Source: Burkholderia cepacia ATCC 25416 | GTDB taxonomy: Bacteria; Pseudomonadota; Gammaproteobacteria; Burkholderiales; Burkholderiaceae | Length of the DNA stretch: 64,000 nt | Assembly: GCF_001411495.1 (NCBI RefSeq) | Contig: NZ_CP012982.1 | Location: 2,480,001 to 2,544,000 of the forward strand | Direction: 5' to 3' | Shown: in pieces, positions 13,756 through 23,337 of the stretch | Layout: each line of letters starts with the position of its first letter | Position numbering within the stretch: position 1 is the first letter of the stretch | Position numbers and translations under genes: made by a program | Notes under the pieces: generated by a model | Told to the model about the DNA's origin: nothing | The model's database searches: none | What the model saw: only the letters and a program-made list of their open reading frames with translations

Positions 13756-16182
13756 ATGACTCTCAGAGAGAACCTCGGATTCGGCTTCATGCGCGACGAC
13801 GCGCACGTCTATTGCCACGATGGCCCGCTGCGGGACCGCGCCGGCAACCTCATCGAAGGCATCGCGATCGACAGCTTCCGGCCGTTGTCCCGGTATCTGG
13901 CGACGGACGGCGTGCGTGCCTATGCGTGCACTTTCACGTGGTTGCGCTTCACCGTGCTCGACGTCGACGCCGCGACGTTTCGCCTGCTGGACGAGTCGCA
14001 TGCCGTCGACGCGAACCATGTCTATTTTCAGAACCGGAAACTTGCCGGCGCGTCGCCTGCGCGCTTTCGGCTGCTGAGCGAATCATGGGGGCATGACGAC
14101 CGTTACCTGTATCACTACGGCAAGCGCATGCGCGGCGCGGATCCCGCGACGCTGCGTCGGGTCGGCGCGTATCTGGTCGACGCACAGCGCGTCTGGTACG
14201 GCGGGCGGGCACTGGAAGGCGCCGATGCGGCGAGCTTTGTCAGCGCGGATGAAGTGGCGCAGGATCAGGCGACCGATCGCGCGCGTCCCTACCGTTACGG
14301 CCATGCGGATGATCCCGGCCCGCGCGAGCAATGGGAACGCAACTGGTCGCCGTTCTTCGCCGCGCGTCCCGAATTGCAGGGGTACTGGTGGCATGCGCTG
14401 ATCGGGCAGGCCGTGGCGGACGTATCGACGCGGGAACTCGGCGGCGGATACCGGGTGGTCGGCGATCAGGTGTACCTGCACGACCTGCCGCTGCTCGAAC
14501 CGGATGCAGGGACGGTCCGGTGGCTCGGCGATTCGTTCATCGCGGACCGCTCGCGGCTCTATTCGTATTCGGAGTACCACAAGGGCTTTCTTCGCGGAGG
14601 GCCGCTTCCGGGCGATCCTGCGCAGTGGCGGCATCTTGGCGGGCCGTGGTATCAGGCCGGCGACCATTGCTATCGGCAGCAATGGCGCGGCCATGCGGAG
14701 GCCGCGAAGGTCGACGGCAAGACGTTCGAGATCCTGAACGATACCTATGCGAAGGATCGCAATGGCGTGCTGTGCATGCTGGTACGCAAGCGCGGCATCG
14801 ATCCCGCACGAATCGAAGTCGTCGGCGACGACCATCTGCGGGAGGGGGACCGGCTGTTCTATTTCGGCAAGGAAGTGAAGGCCAGGTTCGACGCCCCGAC
14901 GGCCGAACCGGTCGGTCACGGCTTTCTGCGCGACGGGCAGGGGCGATTGCTGCACTACAACCAGCCGTATCGGCGCGGCGTCGACGGAGCGACGCTCACG
15001 TTCCTGTCCGAGTATTTCGCACGGGACCGTGCGCGGGCCTACGTCTATTGCAACGGCGCCGAACTCGTGCCGCTGCCCGGCGTCGATCCGGCCGCCTTTC
15101 ATCTGGAGCAACCCGATATCGGCACGGACGGTAGTCGTCGCTACGTGTATCAGGCATGGCTGGCTGCGTGGCGCGCGCGTGACAGGTCACCGATGCCCGA
15201 CTACGTGCCGCCGGACTACGTGGCGCCCGAAGCGGGAACACGGGCCGATGCCGGACCGGCGCCCGAATCGGTGTCGGCGAACGGGTTCCGGCACGCGTCG
15301 CCCGCCGGGCCGGACGCCGCCCGCCGGGCGTGCGTGATCGAATGGTCGCGCGACGAGGCGGGCGAACCGCGACTCGTCGTGGCCGGCGACGGATTCTGCG
15401 ACATCTGGGATCTGGCGCAGCGGCAAGTGGTCGCGTCGTTTGCGCTGCCTCGTCCGTTCGTGCCCGACGAGACGGAGGCGACGGCCATGGACCGACTGCG
15501 CAACGTGCCGGTGAGCGCGTCGGCCGATGCGTCGTTGTCGACGCTGATTGTCGCGTACTGGGACAACACGGCACTTTACCGGGTCGATGCCGCGAGCGGT
15601 GCAGCGGACGCGTGCTGGCGGGCAGACAGCCGTTATGACGATCCGGAACGGGTTCATCTGTCGCCCGACGCGCGCGAAGCGTGGGTGCGCATCCGCAACC
15701 GGCTCTATCGCGTGCCGCTCGCCGGCGACGGCACGCTCGACGTGCTCGATTACGATCTGGCCGACCAGCGTTTCCAGGACGCTCCGTTCGCGGTGAGCGC
15801 CAGCCGGCATCGCCGTGCATTCGCGCGGGACGCGGCGCTGACGGTGCGCACGGATGGCGCGACCGATTGCGACATACCCGGTGCGGACAACGGCTTTCCA
15901 TGCGCGTTTTCGGACGACGGCACGCGCGTGCTGGCGCGCGACGCGAAATTCGTGTTGCGCGAGTTCGACGTCGACAGCGGCAAGCGCCTCGCGTTGCATC
16001 GTGGCGGCTGGTGCGAGCGCAAGTGGTTCAAGAGCCAGGCCGGCTGGATCGGCGGGCGCCCCGTGTTCGTCGGCCTGCCGATGGGCGGGCAGGGCGAGGT
16101 CGACATCTGGGATGTGCTCGACAACCGGCTGCTGTTTCGCATCGAGGCCGCCGCACGCGTGCCCGAGCCGGACGCGGGCTGA
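13756..16182 (+). CDS. DKNYY-repeat protein with C-terminal propeller-like half
   Basis: 808-aa protein. Residues about 1-480 contain around ten DKNYY-family units, each a short segment like Y-A-K-D-R-N-G-V-L or H-V-Y-F-Q-N-R-K-L followed by a spacer of 30-45 residues; examples are SHAVDANHVYFQNRKL, YLVDAQRVWYGGR, SFIADRSRLYSYSEY and YFARDRARAYVYCNGAEL. From about residue 515 to the end the pattern changes to repeated beta strands with D-I-W-D (DIWDLAQRQ, DIWDVLDNR), like a WD40/YVTN propeller. No signal peptide, membrane helix or catalytic motif was seen. Function unknown; the fusion of the two repeat types is unusual. Confidence 0.72.
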   Translation: MTLRENLGFGFMRDDAHVYCHDGPLRDRAGNLIEGIAIDSFRPLSRYLATDGVRAYACTFTWLRFTVLDVDAATFRLLDESHAVDANHVYFQNRKLAGASPARFRLLSESWGHDDRYLYHYGKRMRGADPATLRRVGAYLVDAQRVWYGGRALEGADAASFVSADEVAQDQATDRARPYRYGHADDPGPREQWERNWSPFFAARPELQGYWWHALIGQAVADVSTRELGGGYRVVGDQVYLHDLPLLEPDAGTVRWLGDSFIADRSRLYSYSEYHKGFLRGGPLPGDPAQWRHLGGPWYQAGDHCYRQQWRGHAEAAKVDGKTFEILNDTYAKDRNGVLCMLVRKRGIDPARIEVVGDDHLREGDRLFYFGKEVKARFDAPTAEPVGHGFLRDGQGRLLHYNQPYRRGVDGATLTFLSEYFARDRARAYVYCNGAELVPLPGVDPAAFHLEQPDIGTDGSRRYVYQAWLAAWRARDRSPMPDYVPPDYVAPEAGTRADAGPAPESVSANGFRHASPAGPDAARRACVIEWSRDEAGEPRLVVAGDGFCDIWDLAQRQVVASFALPRPFVPDETEATAMDRLRNVPVSASADASLSTLIVAYWDNTALYRVDAASGAADACWRADSRYDDPERVHLSPDAREAWVRIRNRLYRVPLAGDGTLDVLDYDLADQRFQDAPFAVSASRHRRAFARDAALTVRTDGATDCDIPGADNGFPCAFSDDGTRVLARDAKFVLREFDVDSGKRLALHRGGWCERKWFKSQAGWIGGRPVFVGLPMGGQGEVDIWDVLDNRLLFRIEAAARVPEPDAG

Positions 16183-16381
16183 CACCGTCGCGACGCTGCG
16201 GTCGGTCGCGGGAAGAACGCCGGGCGATTCCGACGCCGATGCGAGCAGCCGACGCGATCGCGCCGCGATACGGCGCATGCATCCTCCAACCCGGCGACGA
16301 CGGTGCAGCGCAGGCGGCCAGTGACCGGAGCAACCGGCCGCGTGTACTGAACGGCCGCGTGCCACCGCGGCCGGTGCAGGC

Positions 16382-18721
16382 TCACCGCGGAATGGTGTCG
16401 CGCGCCTTCTGTTTGATGCACGCGATCCGGTACACGCCGTCCTCGACTTCGACACCGTGCGTGTCGTGCGTGAAGCCCGGGAAGCGCAGGTCGTACTGCT
16501 CGAGCGCCTTCAGGTAGCCGAGCAGCGGGCCGTCGGCCGGCCCCGCGTTCTCGCCGGGCATCAGCAGCGGAATGCCGGGCGGATAGGGCACGACGCCCGT
16601 CGCGACGGTGCGGCCTTCCATCTCCGACAGCTCCAGCATCTCGATGTCGTTGTGCACGAGATGCTCGAACGCCTCGGCCGGGCTGTAATCGGGCTTCGGC
16701 AGCGTCGAGAAGCCGCGCGACATCATCTCGGTCGTCTTCAGGTCGCTCATCGCGCTGAACATCAGGTCGCACAGGTCGCGCAGGCCGAGCTTGCCGTAGC
16801 GTTCCGGGTAGCGCGCGACGAGTTCGGGCAGCACCTGTTCGAGCGGCGCGTTCGCGTCGTAGTCGCGCTTGAAATCGAGCAGCGTGTTGACGAGCGTGCC
16901 CCACTTGCCCTTCGTCACGCCGAGCGAGAACAGGAACAGGATCGTGAAGTCGGTCGTCTTCTCGACGACGATCCCGTGCCGGTCGAGATACGCGGTGACG
17001 ACCGATGCCGGAATGCCGACCGGCATCAGCCCGCCGTGCGATGCGACGCCCGGCGTGACGATCGACACCTTGATCGGGTCGAGCATGCAGTAGTCGTCCT
17101 CGATTTCGCCGAAGCCGTGCCACGTGTCGCCCGGATGCAGTACCCAGCACGACGGGTCGGTGGCGAGCAGCGTCTCGTCCGCTTCGTGGAAGCGCACGCG
17201 GCGGCCCGTCTTGCGATCGACGACGTTGTCCGGCTGCCAGCCGTTGAAGAACCAGTCGTTGTTCTCCGCGCATTCCGCATGCAGGCGCGCAAGCATCTGG
17301 CGGAACGCGACGGCCTCGCGGATCGCGTCGGTCGTCAGCGCCTCGCCGCCGGGGCCGTCCATCATCGCGGCGCTCACGTCGTTCGACGCGATGATCGCGT
17401 AGTTCGGCGACGTCGACGCATGCATCATGTACGCCTCGTTGAAGCGCGCATGCTCGATCGGGTTGCGGCCGTCGCGGACGTGGATGAACGACGCCTGCGA
17501 CAGCGCGGCGAGCAGCTTGTGCGTCGATTGCGTCGCGAACACCGTCGGCTTGCTCGCGTCGTGCTGCGACGGATCGCCGTGCATCGCGTGACGGTCGCGG
17601 TAGATCGGGTTGAAGCGCGCGTAGCCGTACCACGCCTCGTCGAAGTGCAATCGGTCGACGCTCTGCCCGAGCAGTTCCTCGACGCGTGCGACGTTGTAGC
17701 AGAGGCCGTCGTACGTCGAGTTCGTGATCAGCGCATGCACGGGCGTCGGGTCGATGCCGTCGCGGCCGCGCACGAGCGGGTTCGCGTCGATCGCGAGCCG
17801 CACGGCGGCGGCCGTCAGCCGTTCCGGCATGATCGGCCCGATGATCCCGTAATGATTGCGCGACGGAATCAGGTAGGTCGGAATCGCGCCGGACATCGTC
17901 ATCGCGTGCTCGGCCGACTTGTGGCAGTTGCGGTCGCACAGCGCGACCTGGTTGCGCGTGACGCTCGCCATCAGGATCACGCGGTTCGACATCGACGAGC
18001 CGTTCGTCACGTGATACGTGCGGTGCGCGCCGAACACGCGTGCCGCGTAGCGCTCGCTTTCGCCGATCGGGCCGGAGTGGTCGAGCAGCGAGCCGAGTTC
18101 GCCGACCGAGATCGACAGGTCCGAGCGGAACAGCGCCTCGCCGAAGAATTCGAAGTACGCGCGGCCGACCGGCGATTTCAGGAACGCGGTGCCGCCGGTG
18201 TGACCGGGTGTGTGCCACGAGTATTCGTACACGCGCGAGAATTTCGCGAGCGCGCGGAACATCGGCGGCAGCACGGTCTCGCGGTAGCGTTCGATCGCGG
18301 CGACGATCCGCCCGCCGATGAACGCGGTGGTGTCCTCCAGCATCCAGATGAAGTCGTCGGCCTTGCGCATCGCGTCGACGGGAATCGCGGATGCGCTGGC
18401 ACGGCTCGCGAGCAGGAACACGGGCACGGTCGCGTTGCGCGCGCGCATCGCGTCGAGCACGGCCTGCGCGGGCGCGTGGCCGGCGTCGTTGCCGAGTTCC
18501 CAGTTGAGCAGCAGGCACTGGATCGCCGGATCGGCGGCGACGACCGCGCAGGCATCGTCGGCGGACGTCGCGATCACGACGTCGACGAGCCGGGTGCGCA
18601 GCTCCTCGGCAAGCGCCGTCGCGGCGCGCCCGGTGGCCGTGCGTTCGTCGATGTCGTGCTGCACGAGCAGCGCCTTCATGCCGAGGCGGCGGAAGGCCGG
18701 TTGGGTCAAGGATGCGGTCAT
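16382..18721 (-). CDS. adiA: Arginine decarboxylase, biodegradative AdiA type
   Basis: 779-aa fold-type I PLP enzyme that converts arginine to agmatine and CO2, consuming a cytoplasmic proton. It has the N-terminal receiver-like wing domain (about 15-145), the PLP-binding core with the Schiff-base lysine Lys402 in STHKLLAALSQAS, the H-F-D-E-A-W motif that contacts the cofactor (about 359-364), and the C-terminal domain with PYPPGIPLL. Similarity to E. coli AdiA runs along the whole length, for example RLHFDEAWYGYARFNPIY. Lysine or ornithine specificity cannot be excluded from sequence alone, but the AdiC-like partner supports arginine. It lies 3 bp after the antiporter gene in an operon. Confidence 0.92.
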   Translation of the reverse strand: MTASLTQPAFRRLGMKALLVQHDIDERTATGRAATALAEELRTRLVDVVIATSADDACAVVAADPAIQCLLLNWELGNDAGHAPAQAVLDAMRARNATVPVFLLASRASASAIPVDAMRKADDFIWMLEDTTAFIGGRIVAAIERYRETVLPPMFRALAKFSRVYEYSWHTPGHTGGTAFLKSPVGRAYFEFFGEALFRSDLSISVGELGSLLDHSGPIGESERYAARVFGAHRTYHVTNGSSMSNRVILMASVTRNQVALCDRNCHKSAEHAMTMSGAIPTYLIPSRNHYGIIGPIMPERLTAAAVRLAIDANPLVRGRDGIDPTPVHALITNSTYDGLCYNVARVEELLGQSVDRLHFDEAWYGYARFNPIYRDRHAMHGDPSQHDASKPTVFATQSTHKLLAALSQASFIHVRDGRNPIEHARFNEAYMMHASTSPNYAIIASNDVSAAMMDGPGGEALTTDAIREAVAFRQMLARLHAECAENNDWFFNGWQPDNVVDRKTGRRVRFHEADETLLATDPSCWVLHPGDTWHGFGEIEDDYCMLDPIKVSIVTPGVASHGGLMPVGIPASVVTAYLDRHGIVVEKTTDFTILFLFSLGVTKGKWGTLVNTLLDFKRDYDANAPLEQVLPELVARYPERYGKLGLRDLCDLMFSAMSDLKTTEMMSRGFSTLPKPDYSPAEAFEHLVHNDIEMLELSEMEGRTVATGVVPYPPGIPLLMPGENAGPADGPLLGYLKALEQYDLRFPGFTHDTHGVEVEDGVYRIACIKQKARDTIPR

Positions 18722-18724
18722 GTG

Positions 18725-20257
18725 TCATTCCCCCGTTTGCTGGGTTGCCTGGGCGCTCGCGGCAACGGCCGGCGAGCGCGCGTGAAGGGTGTCGGCCTGG
18801 TGACGGCCCACGGAAATCCAGAAGGTCGCGGCGAGCGCGGCGATGGTCACACCGAGCGCGAGATAGCGCACCCAGCGCGGCGAGCGGCCGCCCGGATGCA
18901 CGTGGGTTTCCTCGATCTCGCGCTGGCGGTTGATCGACAGCTCGTAGAAGACGATCGTCGCGACGACGAAGATCAGCGACCAGCGCGTCTGCTGGCCGTC
19001 GGAGCCGACCATCGCCCACAGCGCGTAGACGGCGCCGATCAGGCCGACGATCGTGTAGAACGTGAACTGGTGCGACGGCATCTTGCCGTAGCCGAGCACC
19101 TTGATCGCGATGCACGAATAGATGTACGGCAGCAGCGTCATGATCACGGCGATCGACGCGATCTTGCCGAACTGCTCGCTGGCGCTCGGCGACATCGTCG
19201 CGAGCACCTGCACCGACATGATCAGCGCGACGATCGCGAGGCCGGCCGACGGCACGTTCTTCGAGTTGACGCGCGCGAACACGCTGGCGAACAGGCCGTC
19301 GTCGGCCGCGGCCTTCGCGGTCTGGCCGACCAGCAGCGTCCAGCCCGCGAGCGAGCCGAGGCAGCCGAGCGCCGCGCACAGCGCGACCGCGTTCGCGGCC
19401 GTATTGCCGAGCGCGAGGCGCGCGGCATCCGCGAACGGCGCGCTCGATGCGAGCAGCGCCTTGTTCGGGATCATCCCCATGATCACGGTCGAGCTGAGCA
19501 CGTAGCAGACGGCCGCGAGCACCACGCCGCCGACGGTCGCGATCGGCACGTTGCGCGACGGGTTCTCGACGACACCGGCCGACACCGACGCGCTTTCCAC
19601 GCCGATGAACGCCCACAGCGTGAAGTTCAGCGTCGCGCCGATCGCGCTGAAGCTGTTGGTGCCCGACACGTTCCAGCCGGCGAAATACACGTCCTTGCTG
19701 AACCAGAACCAGCCGAACACGGCCATCCCGAGGATCGGCACGAGCGCGAAGACCGTCGTGACCGACTGCACGCGGCCGACGACGTTCGGCCCGAGGATGT
19801 TCGCGTACGTGAACAGCCAGATCACGAAGATCTGCGCGAGCGCGAACACGAGCGGGTCCTTCAGTACCGGGAAGAAATGCGTGAGGTAGCCGAGGCCGGC
19901 GACCGCGAGGCCGACGTTGCCGAGCACGTTCGCGAGCCAGTAGATCAGGTTGGTCTGGTAGCCCATGTACGGGCCGAACGACTTGCGCGCATACGCGTAC
20001 GGGCCGCCGGCGGCCGGGTCGATCGCGGCGAGCTTCGCGAACACGAGCGCGAGCGACACGGCGCCGACGACGGTGATCAGCCAGCCGAAGATCGCGATGC
20101 CGCCGGTCGCGGCGAGGTTCGCGGGCAGCATGAAGACGCCGGAGCCCATCATGTTGCCCGCGACCATCAGCGTGGCGGGAATGACGCCGATTTTCGGCGC
20201 GGAAGCCGCGTCCGGCGTGGCGGCGGCGCGGGAGGAGGACGAGCTGGCATCGGACAT
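18725..20257 (-). CDS. adiC: Arginine/agmatine antiporter, AdiC type
   Basis: 510-aa APC-family transporter with about 12 membrane helices. The helix 1 substrate loop G-N-M-M-G-S-G-V-F matches AdiC (GNIMGSGVF), as do FIGVESASV in helix 6 and GWTLLVGQTAKAAADDGLF in helix 8, which includes the tryptophan used for substrate gating. It should exchange external arginine for agmatine and is transcribed just ahead of adiA. Compared with the 445-aa E. coli protein it has a 20-residue polar N-terminus and a longer C-terminal region with an extra hydrophobic segment. Confidence 0.92.
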   Translation of the reverse strand: MSDASSSSSRAAATPDAASAPKIGVIPATLMVAGNMMGSGVFMLPANLAATGGIAIFGWLITVVGAVSLALVFAKLAAIDPAAGGPYAYARKSFGPYMGYQTNLIYWLANVLGNVGLAVAGLGYLTHFFPVLKDPLVFALAQIFVIWLFTYANILGPNVVGRVQSVTTVFALVPILGMAVFGWFWFSKDVYFAGWNVSGTNSFSAIGATLNFTLWAFIGVESASVSAGVVENPSRNVPIATVGGVVLAAVCYVLSSTVIMGMIPNKALLASSAPFADAARLALGNTAANAVALCAALGCLGSLAGWTLLVGQTAKAAADDGLFASVFARVNSKNVPSAGLAIVALIMSVQVLATMSPSASEQFGKIASIAVIMTLLPYIYSCIAIKVLGYGKMPSHQFTFYTIVGLIGAVYALWAMVGSDGQQTRWSLIFVVATIVFYELSINRQREIEETHVHPGGRSPRWVRYLALGVTIAALAATFWISVGRHQADTLHARSPAVAASAQATQQTGE

Positions 20258-20689
20258 GCGACGCTCCTTGAGAAGGCGTGTTTCGGTTGAGGTAACGCGG
20301 TGTGGCGCCGGTCGACGATTCCGGTGTGGTTCGTCGTTTTAATTGACGCGTTCATGTTATCGCTCGGGGCGATTATTAATAAGGGTAAACGCTTGTATTT
20401 AATAACTTGAATATTGATCAATGTCATTGAAGCCGGTGAAACGGTGTTTGGCTTCGGGTTCGGCGGCCCGTGTGGAAAGGCCGGAGCGCGTTTTTGCCGA
20501 TTCCGGTCCGGACGGGTGGGATCGTGCCGCGGAAGCTTCGAAGAATAATCGCTTTTACTAACCGGTTAAATCAATTCGTGACGCAAATGGCGTGGCAATC
20601 GGAGTTTGAGTTTGTCGGTTATTATCGGGTGCATTAAATGCGTGCCGCCGGCGCGCGCGACCACCGCTTCTTCCCCGAGGATGATTCCG
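20258..20689. other. Intergenic region between adiC and the nitronate monooxygenase gene
   Basis: 432 bp shared by two divergent genes. The middle (about 20335-20430) is unusually AT-rich and is the probable adiCA promoter. A 10-bp palindrome TAACCGGTTA lies at 20559-20568, about 120 bp before the monooxygenase start. No gene was seen. Confidence 0.5.
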
Positions 20690-21760
20690 ATGACGACGCT
20701 GCCTTCCCGTTTGCCGCTGATCCAGGCCCCGATGGTCGGTTCACTGAGCCCGCTCGCGATCGCCGTGTGCGAAGCCGGCGGGCTCGGCTCGCTCGCCTGC
20801 GCGGCACTGGGCCCGCAGCAATTGCGCGACGAGATCGCGGCGATCCGGGCGCGCACGCCCGCCCCGTTCAACGTGAACTTCTTCTGCCATACGCCGCCGG
20901 CGCCCGATGCCGCGGTCGACGCGCGCTGGCGCGCGGCGCTCGCGGGCTACTACGCAGAAGTCGGGCTCGATCCGGCCGACGTGAAGGGCGGCCCCGGACG
21001 CGCGCCGTTCGACGATGCGATGTGCGCGGTCGTCGAAGAGCTGCGGCCGGCCGTCGTGAGCTTTCACTTCGGGCTCCCGGACGATCCGCTGCTCGATCGC
21101 GTGCGGCGCACGGGCGCGCAGGTCGTCTCGTCCGCGACGACCGTCGAGGAAGCGCGCTGGCTGGATGCCCGCGGCGTCGACGCGATCGTCGCGCAGGGCG
21201 CGGAGGCCGGCGGCCATCGCGGCATGTTCCTGACCGACGACATCCATGCGCAGCCGGGCCTGTTCGCGTTGCTGCCGCAGATCGTCGACGCGGTGCGCGC
21301 GCCGGTGATCGCCGCCGGCGCGATCGCCGACGGGCGCGGCATCGCGGCCGCGTTCGCGCTCGGCGCGCGCGCGGTGCAGATCGGCACCGGTTACCTGCTG
21401 ACGCCGCAGGCCGGCCGCTCGGCGCAGCATCGCGCGGCGGTGCGCGCCGCGCGCGACGACGGCACGCGCCTGACCAACCTGTACACGGGCCGCCCCGCGC
21501 GCGGGCTGCTGACGCGCTTCATGCGCGAACAGGGGCCGATGAGCGCGCTCGCGCCGGCGTTTCCGCTCGCGACGGCCGTGGTCGATCCGCTGCGCGGCGC
21601 GTTCGAGCGGCAGGGCCGCGACGACTTCTCGGTGCTGTGGTCGGGCGAGGCCGCGGCGCTCGCGCGTGAAGAGGACGCAGGCGAGTTGACGCAGCGCCTG
21701 TGGCGCGATGCGCTGGCATGTGCGGCGGGGCTGCGCGACGCGTTTCCGCAGGCGCGCTGA
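20690..21760 (+). CDS. Nitronate monooxygenase-like flavoprotein
   Basis: 356-aa TIM-barrel FMN protein of the NMO/2-nitropropane dioxygenase family, which oxidises alkyl nitronates. Visible features are the N-terminal LIQAPMVGSLSPLAIAV, the glycine-rich phosphate-binding strands (GVDAIVAQGAEAGGHRG with the family's catalytic-type His, and PVIAAGAIADGRG), and GARAVQIGTGYLLTPQ. The start at 20690 is chosen because GAGG precedes it and earlier in-frame starts give a non-homologous leader. It stands alone. Confidence 0.88.
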   Translation: MTTLPSRLPLIQAPMVGSLSPLAIAVCEAGGLGSLACAALGPQQLRDEIAAIRARTPAPFNVNFFCHTPPAPDAAVDARWRAALAGYYAEVGLDPADVKGGPGRAPFDDAMCAVVEELRPAVVSFHFGLPDDPLLDRVRRTGAQVVSSATTVEEARWLDARGVDAIVAQGAEAGGHRGMFLTDDIHAQPGLFALLPQIVDAVRAPVIAAGAIADGRGIAAAFALGARAVQIGTGYLLTPQAGRSAQHRAAVRAARDDGTRLTNLYTGRPARGLLTRFMREQGPMSALAPAFPLATAVVDPLRGAFERQGRDDFSVLWSGEAAALAREEDAGELTQRLWRDALACAAGLRDAFPQAR

Positions 21761-21842
21761 GCGACCGGGAAGGGGGCGCCGGCGCGGGAGCATCGGCGTA
21801 TCATCTGGGTTTTCGTCAGCCCGATCCAGGCACCCCCCCACC

Positions 21843-23297
21843 ATGACCTCCGTCGACACTACCCCCGTCCTCGACCATGACAAGCTCGTTACCTTCATCG
21901 AGCGCAAGTGGAACGATGAAATCCTCCACGCACTGACCGACTACATCGCGATCCCCGCGAAGAGCCCTGCATTCGATCCCGACTGGGCGAAGCGCGGTTA
22001 TCTCGAGCGCGTCGTCACCGATGCCGCGCAGTGGGCCGAGCGACAGCCCGTGAAAGGCCTGAAGCTCGAGATCGTGCGCCTGCCGGGCCGCACGCCGGTG
22101 ATCTTCTTCGAATCGCCCGCCACGCGCCCGGGCAGCACCGACACGATCCTGCTGTACGGCCACCTCGACAAGCAGCCCGAGTTTGACGGCTGGCGCGCGG
22201 ACCTCGGCCCGTGGACGCCAAAGTACGAGAACGGCAAGCTGTACGGCCGCGGCGGCGCGGACGACGGTTACGCGATCTACGCGAGCCTCGCCGCGCTCGG
22301 CGCGCTCGACGAGCAGGGCATCGAGCGGCCGCGTTGCGTCGGCCTGATCGAGACCTGCGAGGAGTCGGGCAGCTACGACCTGCTGCCGTACGTCGACGCG
22401 CTGCGCGACCGGCTCGGCCAGGTGTCGCTCGTCGTGTGCCTCGATTCGGGCGCCGGCAACTACGACCAGATGTGGCTCACCACGTCGCTGCGCGGGCTGG
22501 TGTCCGGCGACCTGCAGGTCGAGGTGCTCGAGGAAGGCGTGCATTCGGGCGTGTTCGGCGGCATCGCGCCGTCGAGCTTCCGCGTGATGCGCCAGCTGTT
22601 CGAGCGCCTGGAAGATGCGAAGAACGGCAACCTGCTGCCGGGCGTGTTCCATTGCGAGATTCCCGACAGCCGCGTGCGCGAAGCCGACGCAGCCGCCGCC
22701 ATCCTCGGCGACGCCGTGTGGAAGGGGCTGCCGTGGGCCTGCGGCGCGGACGGCAAGCCGGTGCTGCCGACCACGACCGATCCGCGCGAGGCGCTGCTGA
22801 ATTCGACGTGGCGCCCGTCGCTGTCGGTGACCGGCGCGGCCGGCATGCCGGCGCTCGCGGATGCGGGCAACGTGCTGCGTCCGCGCACTGCGTTCAAGCT
22901 GTCGCTGCGCCTGCCGCCGCTCGTCGACGCCGCGCAGGCCGTGCAGCAACTGAAGGAACTGCTCGAACTCGACCCGCCGTATAACGCGAAGGTCACGTTC
23001 AAGCCGGACGCGGGTGCCGCGACGGGCTGGAGCGCTCCGGATCTCGCGCCGTGGCTCGCGTCGTCGCTCGATGCCGCGTCGCGCCGCCACTTCGGCGCCG
23101 ATTGCGCGTACATGGGCCTCGGCGGCACGATCCCGCTGATGAACGTGTTGCAGGAAGGTTTCCCGTCCGCCCAGTTCATGGTGTGCGGCGTGCTCGGGCC
23201 GAAGTCGAACGCGCACGGCCCGAACGAGTTCCTGCACGTGCCGTACGCGAAGAAGCTGACGGCGGCGGTCGCGGACGTGATCGCGACCGCGCGCTGA
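21843..23297 (+). CDS. M20-family metallopeptidase (dipeptidase-like)
   Basis: 484-aa di-zinc peptidase of the M20/M28 type. Metal and catalytic motifs are intact: LLYGHLDKQP (about residues 101-110), GRGGADDGY (136-144), ETCEESGS with the general-base Glu pair (about 170-177), and a late His in NAHGPNEF. The dimerisation lid domain lies between about 210 and 330. The start at 21843 follows an A-rich leader; longer in-frame versions overlap the preceding gene. Likely a cytosolic dipeptidase; exact substrate unknown. Confidence 0.9.
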   Translation: MTSVDTTPVLDHDKLVTFIERKWNDEILHALTDYIAIPAKSPAFDPDWAKRGYLERVVTDAAQWAERQPVKGLKLEIVRLPGRTPVIFFESPATRPGSTDTILLYGHLDKQPEFDGWRADLGPWTPKYENGKLYGRGGADDGYAIYASLAALGALDEQGIERPRCVGLIETCEESGSYDLLPYVDALRDRLGQVSLVVCLDSGAGNYDQMWLTTSLRGLVSGDLQVEVLEEGVHSGVFGGIAPSSFRVMRQLFERLEDAKNGNLLPGVFHCEIPDSRVREADAAAAILGDAVWKGLPWACGADGKPVLPTTTDPREALLNSTWRPSLSVTGAAGMPALADAGNVLRPRTAFKLSLRLPPLVDAAQAVQQLKELLELDPPYNAKVTFKPDAGAATGWSAPDLAPWLASSLDAASRRHFGADCAYMGLGGTIPLMNVLQEGFPSAQFMVCGVLGPKSNAHGPNEFLHVPYAKKLTAAVADVIATAR

Positions 23298-23337
23298 GCG
23301 CCACGACTGCCCGACCCGACCTGACGGAACCTTGCCG

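Noticed and set aside
15750..19616. Second very long minus-strand frame overlapping adiA
   Set aside because: Product is Arg-rich low complexity; it spans two real genes and crosses their boundary.
16457..20290. Plus-strand frame of more than 1200 codons opposite adiA and adiC
   Set aside because: Typical high-GC antisense frame, Arg/Ala/Gly-rich, with no domain; the minus strand has unmistakable AdiA and AdiC.
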